DNA of 34,395 bases from Gemmatimonadota bacterium (GTDB lineage Bacteria; Gemmatimonadota; Gemmatimonadetes; Longimicrobiales; Gaopeijiaceae), in contig JAOUPR010000039.1 in the NCBI GenBank assembly GCA_029879725.1, forward strand, positions 1 through 34,395, in the 5' to 3' direction. The position numbers and the translations under genes were made by a program. This document shows, piece after piece, positions 30,947 through 34,395 of the stretch; the stretch's first letter is position 1; every line of letters begins with the position of its first letter. The notes beneath the pieces are model-generated. The model did not search any database, was not told where the DNA came from, and saw only the letters and a list, made by a program, of their open reading frames with translations.

Positions 30947-31528
30947 ATGACGAAGATGATGAAGGGAATGGGTGGTCCGGCCTGGGCGGGAGCCCTGCTG
31001 CTTGCCCTCGCACCCATGAGCGCCGCGGCGCAGGACGCACCCCCCCCGCGGGAGCGCGCGGAGATGCGGGGAGACGGCCCCGGGGTGGAGATGATCCTGC
31101 GGATGCGCGAGAGACTCGAGCTGAACGAGGACCAGATCGTCCAGTTGAATCGGATACGGGAGGCCGCCGTGGCCCGGCGCGCGGCGCACCAGGCCGAGAT
31201 GGCCGAGCTTCGCTCCCGCGTGATGGCCGGTGAGGCCGACCGGGAGGTGCTGCGGGAGGCCATGGAGGCCCGACGGGAAGCGGCGCGAGCCGTGCGAGAG
31301 GATCAGCGCCGGGAGATCGAGGCGGTGCTCAACGAGGCGCAGCGGGAGAAGCTCACCGAGATGCGGGAGCGCATGCAGGATCGGATGCGTGGGGGCGCGG
31401 AACGCCCCGGGCGGGGACACGCCTTGCGCGGCCCTCGCGGGGGCCGGGAGATGGCCGGTGGCCCCGGGGCCGGCCGGAGGACGCGAGGGCTCGGGTCGGG
31501 CCCCGGCGGCGGATGGCGGGGGCGCTGA
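30947..31528 (+). CDS. Spy/CpxP-like periplasmic protein with an Arg/Gly-rich tail
   Basis: 193 residues; GGAGG nine bases before the ATG at 30947 supports this start over 30929. Residues 1-29 form a signal peptide ending MSAAAQ. The central region (about 40-135) is a long charged helical bundle: RMRERLELNEDQIVQLNRIR carries an LTxxQ-like motif of the Spy/CpxP/ZraP family, repeated as VLNEAQREKLTEMRERM. Such proteins are periplasmic chaperones or metal sensors. The last ~50 residues are almost only Arg, Gly and Pro, with several RGG or GRG steps, which is unusual for this family and suggests binding to nucleic acid, polyanion or membrane. It ends six bases before the convergent patatin gene. 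Confidence 0.65.
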   Translation: MTKMMKGMGGPAWAGALLLALAPMSAAAQDAPPPRERAEMRGDGPGVEMILRMRERLELNEDQIVQLNRIREAAVARRAAHQAEMAELRSRVMAGEADREVLREAMEARREAARAVREDQRREIEAVLNEAQREKLTEMRERMQDRMRGGAERPGRGHALRGPRGGREMAGGPGAGRRTRGLGSGPGGGWRGR

Positions 31529-31534
31529 TCCCCT

Positions 31535-32374
31535 TCAGGACGAGGCGAGGGCGGCTCGCATGGCGGCATACCCCTCGTCCACGAAATATCCGACGTGCTC
31601 GAAGTCGAAGGCTTCGTAGCCGTCGAGCTTCGGACGGACCGCCCTCAGGGGCGGTCCGTTCCACGTCGCCAGGGCATCGCGCCGCCGCCGGAAGGTCATG
31701 ATGGCGAAGATGCGCTGGTGCACGGCCAGCATCCCCTTGGCGACCACCTGCTCCGCCGGGGACTCCGGCCCGGCCCCCACGTCGACGGCGGTGACGTGGT
31801 CGGCGCCCAGGTGGGCCGCGCGATGGATGGCCAGGGGGTACGCCGTACCGCCGTCCACGTAGGCGCGTCCATCGATCCACACCGGCGGGTAGAACACCGG
31901 GAGGGCCGCCGAGGCGTGGACGGCATCCACCAGGGACACGTCGGTGCGGGCGCCGTGCCCGAACCAGACGGTGTCGCCCGTGCCCAGGTCCACGGCGTTC
32001 ACCTGGAGGGGGATCTCCAGGGCGTCCCACCCCCCGCTGGGGAGGATCCTCTCGAGGTACTCCCGCAGGGTGTCGCCACGGAATACGCTCTCCTGGCGGA
32101 TCCCGTTGATCCATACGGCCAGCCGGTTCACGCGGATGATGTCTTCCTTGCGGAGCGCCGCGGCGAGCGCTCTCATCTCCGCGCTCGTGGTGCCCGCGGC
32201 GATGAGCGTGCCCACCAGGGCCCCGATGCTGGTTCCCACGATTCCCGCGGGGCGGTACCCGTATTCACGCAGAGCCTGCCAGGCGCCCACGTGCGCCAGC
32301 CCCTTCAGCCCACCACCCCCCAACACCAGCCAGGGGCTGCTCGCGCCCGCGCTTTCGACCATATTTCGGTCCAC
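31535..32374 (-). CDS. Patatin-like phospholipase, RssA-type
   Basis: 279 residues. A GTG at 32374 is preceded by AGGAGGGG at good spacing; the ATG at 32362 is less well placed. The lipase motifs are complete: oxyanion loop GGGGLKGLAHVG (residues ~19-30), nucleophile elbow GTSIG with Ser49, and the catalytic Asp in YVDGGTAYP. SAALPVFYPPVWIDGRAYVDGG is typical of the bacterial YlbK/RssA group. There is no signal peptide, so it is probably a cytoplasmic or membrane-associated serine acyl hydrolase acting on phospholipids or acyl esters. It is transcribed away from the suf genes with an 80-base divergent gap. Confidence 0.85.
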   Translation of the reverse strand: MDRNMVESAGASSPWLVLGGGGLKGLAHVGAWQALREYGYRPAGIVGTSIGALVGTLIAAGTTSAEMRALAAALRKEDIIRVNRLAVWINGIRQESVFRGDTLREYLERILPSGGWDALEIPLQVNAVDLGTGDTVWFGHGARTDVSLVDAVHASAALPVFYPPVWIDGRAYVDGGTAYPLAIHRAAHLGADHVTAVDVGAGPESPAEQVVAKGMLAVHQRIFAIMTFRRRRDALATWNGPPLRAVRPKLDGYEAFDFEHVGYFVDEGYAAMRAALASS

Positions 32375-32453
32375 TTGACCCCTCCTGGGGCGAGGTTACG
32401 TTTTGAGGGTAAAACCCGGAATCATTCTTGATAAGCCAATCACCGAGGCACGG

Positions 32454-33219
<766 letters not shown>

Positions 33220-33227
<8 letters not shown>

Positions 33228-34395
33228 CAACGAACTGGTACAAGGGTTGGACCTCGACGAGTACAAGTACGACTTCGTCACCGAGTCCAAGCCCGTCTTC
33301 CAGGCCCAGAAGGGCCTTTCGGAAGAGGTGGTCCGGCAGATCCACGCCCACAAGGAGGAGCCGGAGTGGATGCTCGACTTCCGCCTGAAGGCGCTGGAGG
33401 TCTACTACTCCAAGCCCATGCCGAAGTGGGGCGGTGACCTCTCCACGCTGGAGTCGGTCCTCGACGAGATCTACTACTACGTGAAGCCCCAGGACCAGAT
33501 GGAACACTCCTGGGACGACGTGCCGGAAGAGATCAAGAACACCTTCCAGAAGCTGGGCATCCCCGAGGCGGAGCAGAAGATCCTGGCCGGGGTGGGCGCC
33601 CAGTACGAATCGGAGATGGTGTACCACTCGCTCAAGAAGGAGTGGGACGACAAGGGCGTCATCTTCGACTCCATCGAGGACGGGCTGAAGAAGCACCCCG
33701 AGCTCTTCCGCGAGTACTTCTCCACCGTGGTGCCCGTGGGCGACAACAAGTTCTCCGCCATGAACTCGGCGGTGTGGTCGGGCGGCTCCTTCGTGTACAT
33801 CCCCAAGGGAGTGAAGCTCGACACGCCGCTGCAGGCGTACTTCCGGGTGAACCAGGAGCGGATGGGGCAGTTCGAGCGGACCCTCATCATCGCCGACGAG
33901 GGGTCGCACGCCCACTACATCGAGGGATGCACGGCGCCGGTCTACAGCACCGAGTCGTTCCACTCGGGCGTCATCGAGATCATCGTCAAGGAGAACGCCC
34001 GCTTCCGCTACACGACCATCCAGAACTGGTCGCACAACATGTACAACCTGGTCACCCAGCGGGCCATCGTGCACGCCGGCGGGCACATGGAGTGGCTGGA
34101 CGGGAACCTGGGCTCCAAGCTCACCATGAAGTACCCCTCCTGCTACCTGGTGGGAGAGGGCGCCCACGGCGAGATCCTCTCCATCGCCTACTCCGGCGAC
34201 GGGCAGCACCAGGACACCGGCGGGAAGGTGGTCCACGCGGCACCGTACACCACCTCGTCCATCGTGTCCAAGTCCATCTCCAAGGGGACGGGCCGCTCCA
34301 CGTACCGTGGGCTGTGCAAGGTGCACGACGGCGCCCATCACGCCCGGTCCAACGTGGAGTGCGACGCCCTTCTCATCAACGACACCTCGCGCACG
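33220..34395 (+). CDS. sufB: Fe-S scaffold protein SufB, 3'-truncated by the window edge
   Basis: 392 codons are present and the frame is open to the last base; SufB is usually about 470-490 residues, so roughly the last fifth is missing. The ATG at 33220 overlaps the end of sufC and is preceded by GGAGGGAGCACGA. Characteristic stretches include [71 protein letters not shown] and [16 protein letters not shown]. The beta-helix core is where clusters form between SufB and SufD. sufD and sufS would be expected downstream. Confidence 0.95.

Noticed and set aside
32403-32434. Sigma-70-like promoter for sufC (TTGAGG ... TGATAA)
   Set aside because: The spacing between the two hexamers is 20 bases, too long for a standard promoter, and no better pair was found.

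Overview
The window is high-GC bacterial chromosome, densely packed with genes. The protein families are typical of Gemmatimonadota: secreted 6-bladed beta-propellers, a DUF5117-type zinc protease, a penicillin-acylase-type hydrolase, an S9 prolyl oligopeptidase, a secreted creatininase-fold protein and a secreted DinB-fold protein. I assign the phylum by gene content and style only, with moderate confidence. I recognised no rRNA, tRNA, CRISPR array, transposase or integrase by eye.

Region 1 (about 1-4900) looks like an accessory segment. Every gene points right, is short and is mostly unrecognisable. Several have signal peptides or lipoboxes. The gaps are unusually rich in hairpins, and two of them carry diverged copies of one ~155-bp repeat (1777-1932 and 3122-3277). 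At least one gene here looks frameshifted. Codon use seems less strongly GC-biased than downstream.

Region 2 (4900-9210) holds a secreted creatininase-fold protein, a beta-propeller lipoprotein, a CrtA-like alpha/beta-barrel protein and, convergently, a TlpA-DsbA thiol-disulfide pair. An AT-rich inverted repeat (9249-9276) lies between that pair and the next block.

Region 3 (9440-22399) is a long rightward run of mostly overlapping or closely spaced genes. It encodes a zinc metalloprotease, a penicillin-acylase-type hydrolase, a fatty acid desaturase (followed by a terminator hairpin), an S9 peptidase, a GT-C-like membrane protein, LutA-LutB-LutC for lactate oxidation, and a cyclophilin lipoprotein. 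Many junctions are 4-base ATGA or GTGA overlaps.

Region 4 (22416-27057, leftward) is a three-gene overlapping operon. It encodes a GltD/NfnB-like flavoprotein with an added C-terminal ferredoxin domain, then the alpha and beta subunits of a 2-oxoacid:ferredoxin oxidoreductase. The likely logic is oxidative decarboxylation of a 2-oxoacid with electrons passed through the flavoprotein to or from NAD(P).

Region 5 (27289-34395) holds an APC permease, a secreted DinB-fold protein, a single-domain response regulator, a split ThDP decarboxylase of the sulfopyruvate/phosphonopyruvate type, a Spy-like periplasmic protein, a patatin-like phospholipase, and the start of a suf operon (sufC then sufB, cut by the window edge).
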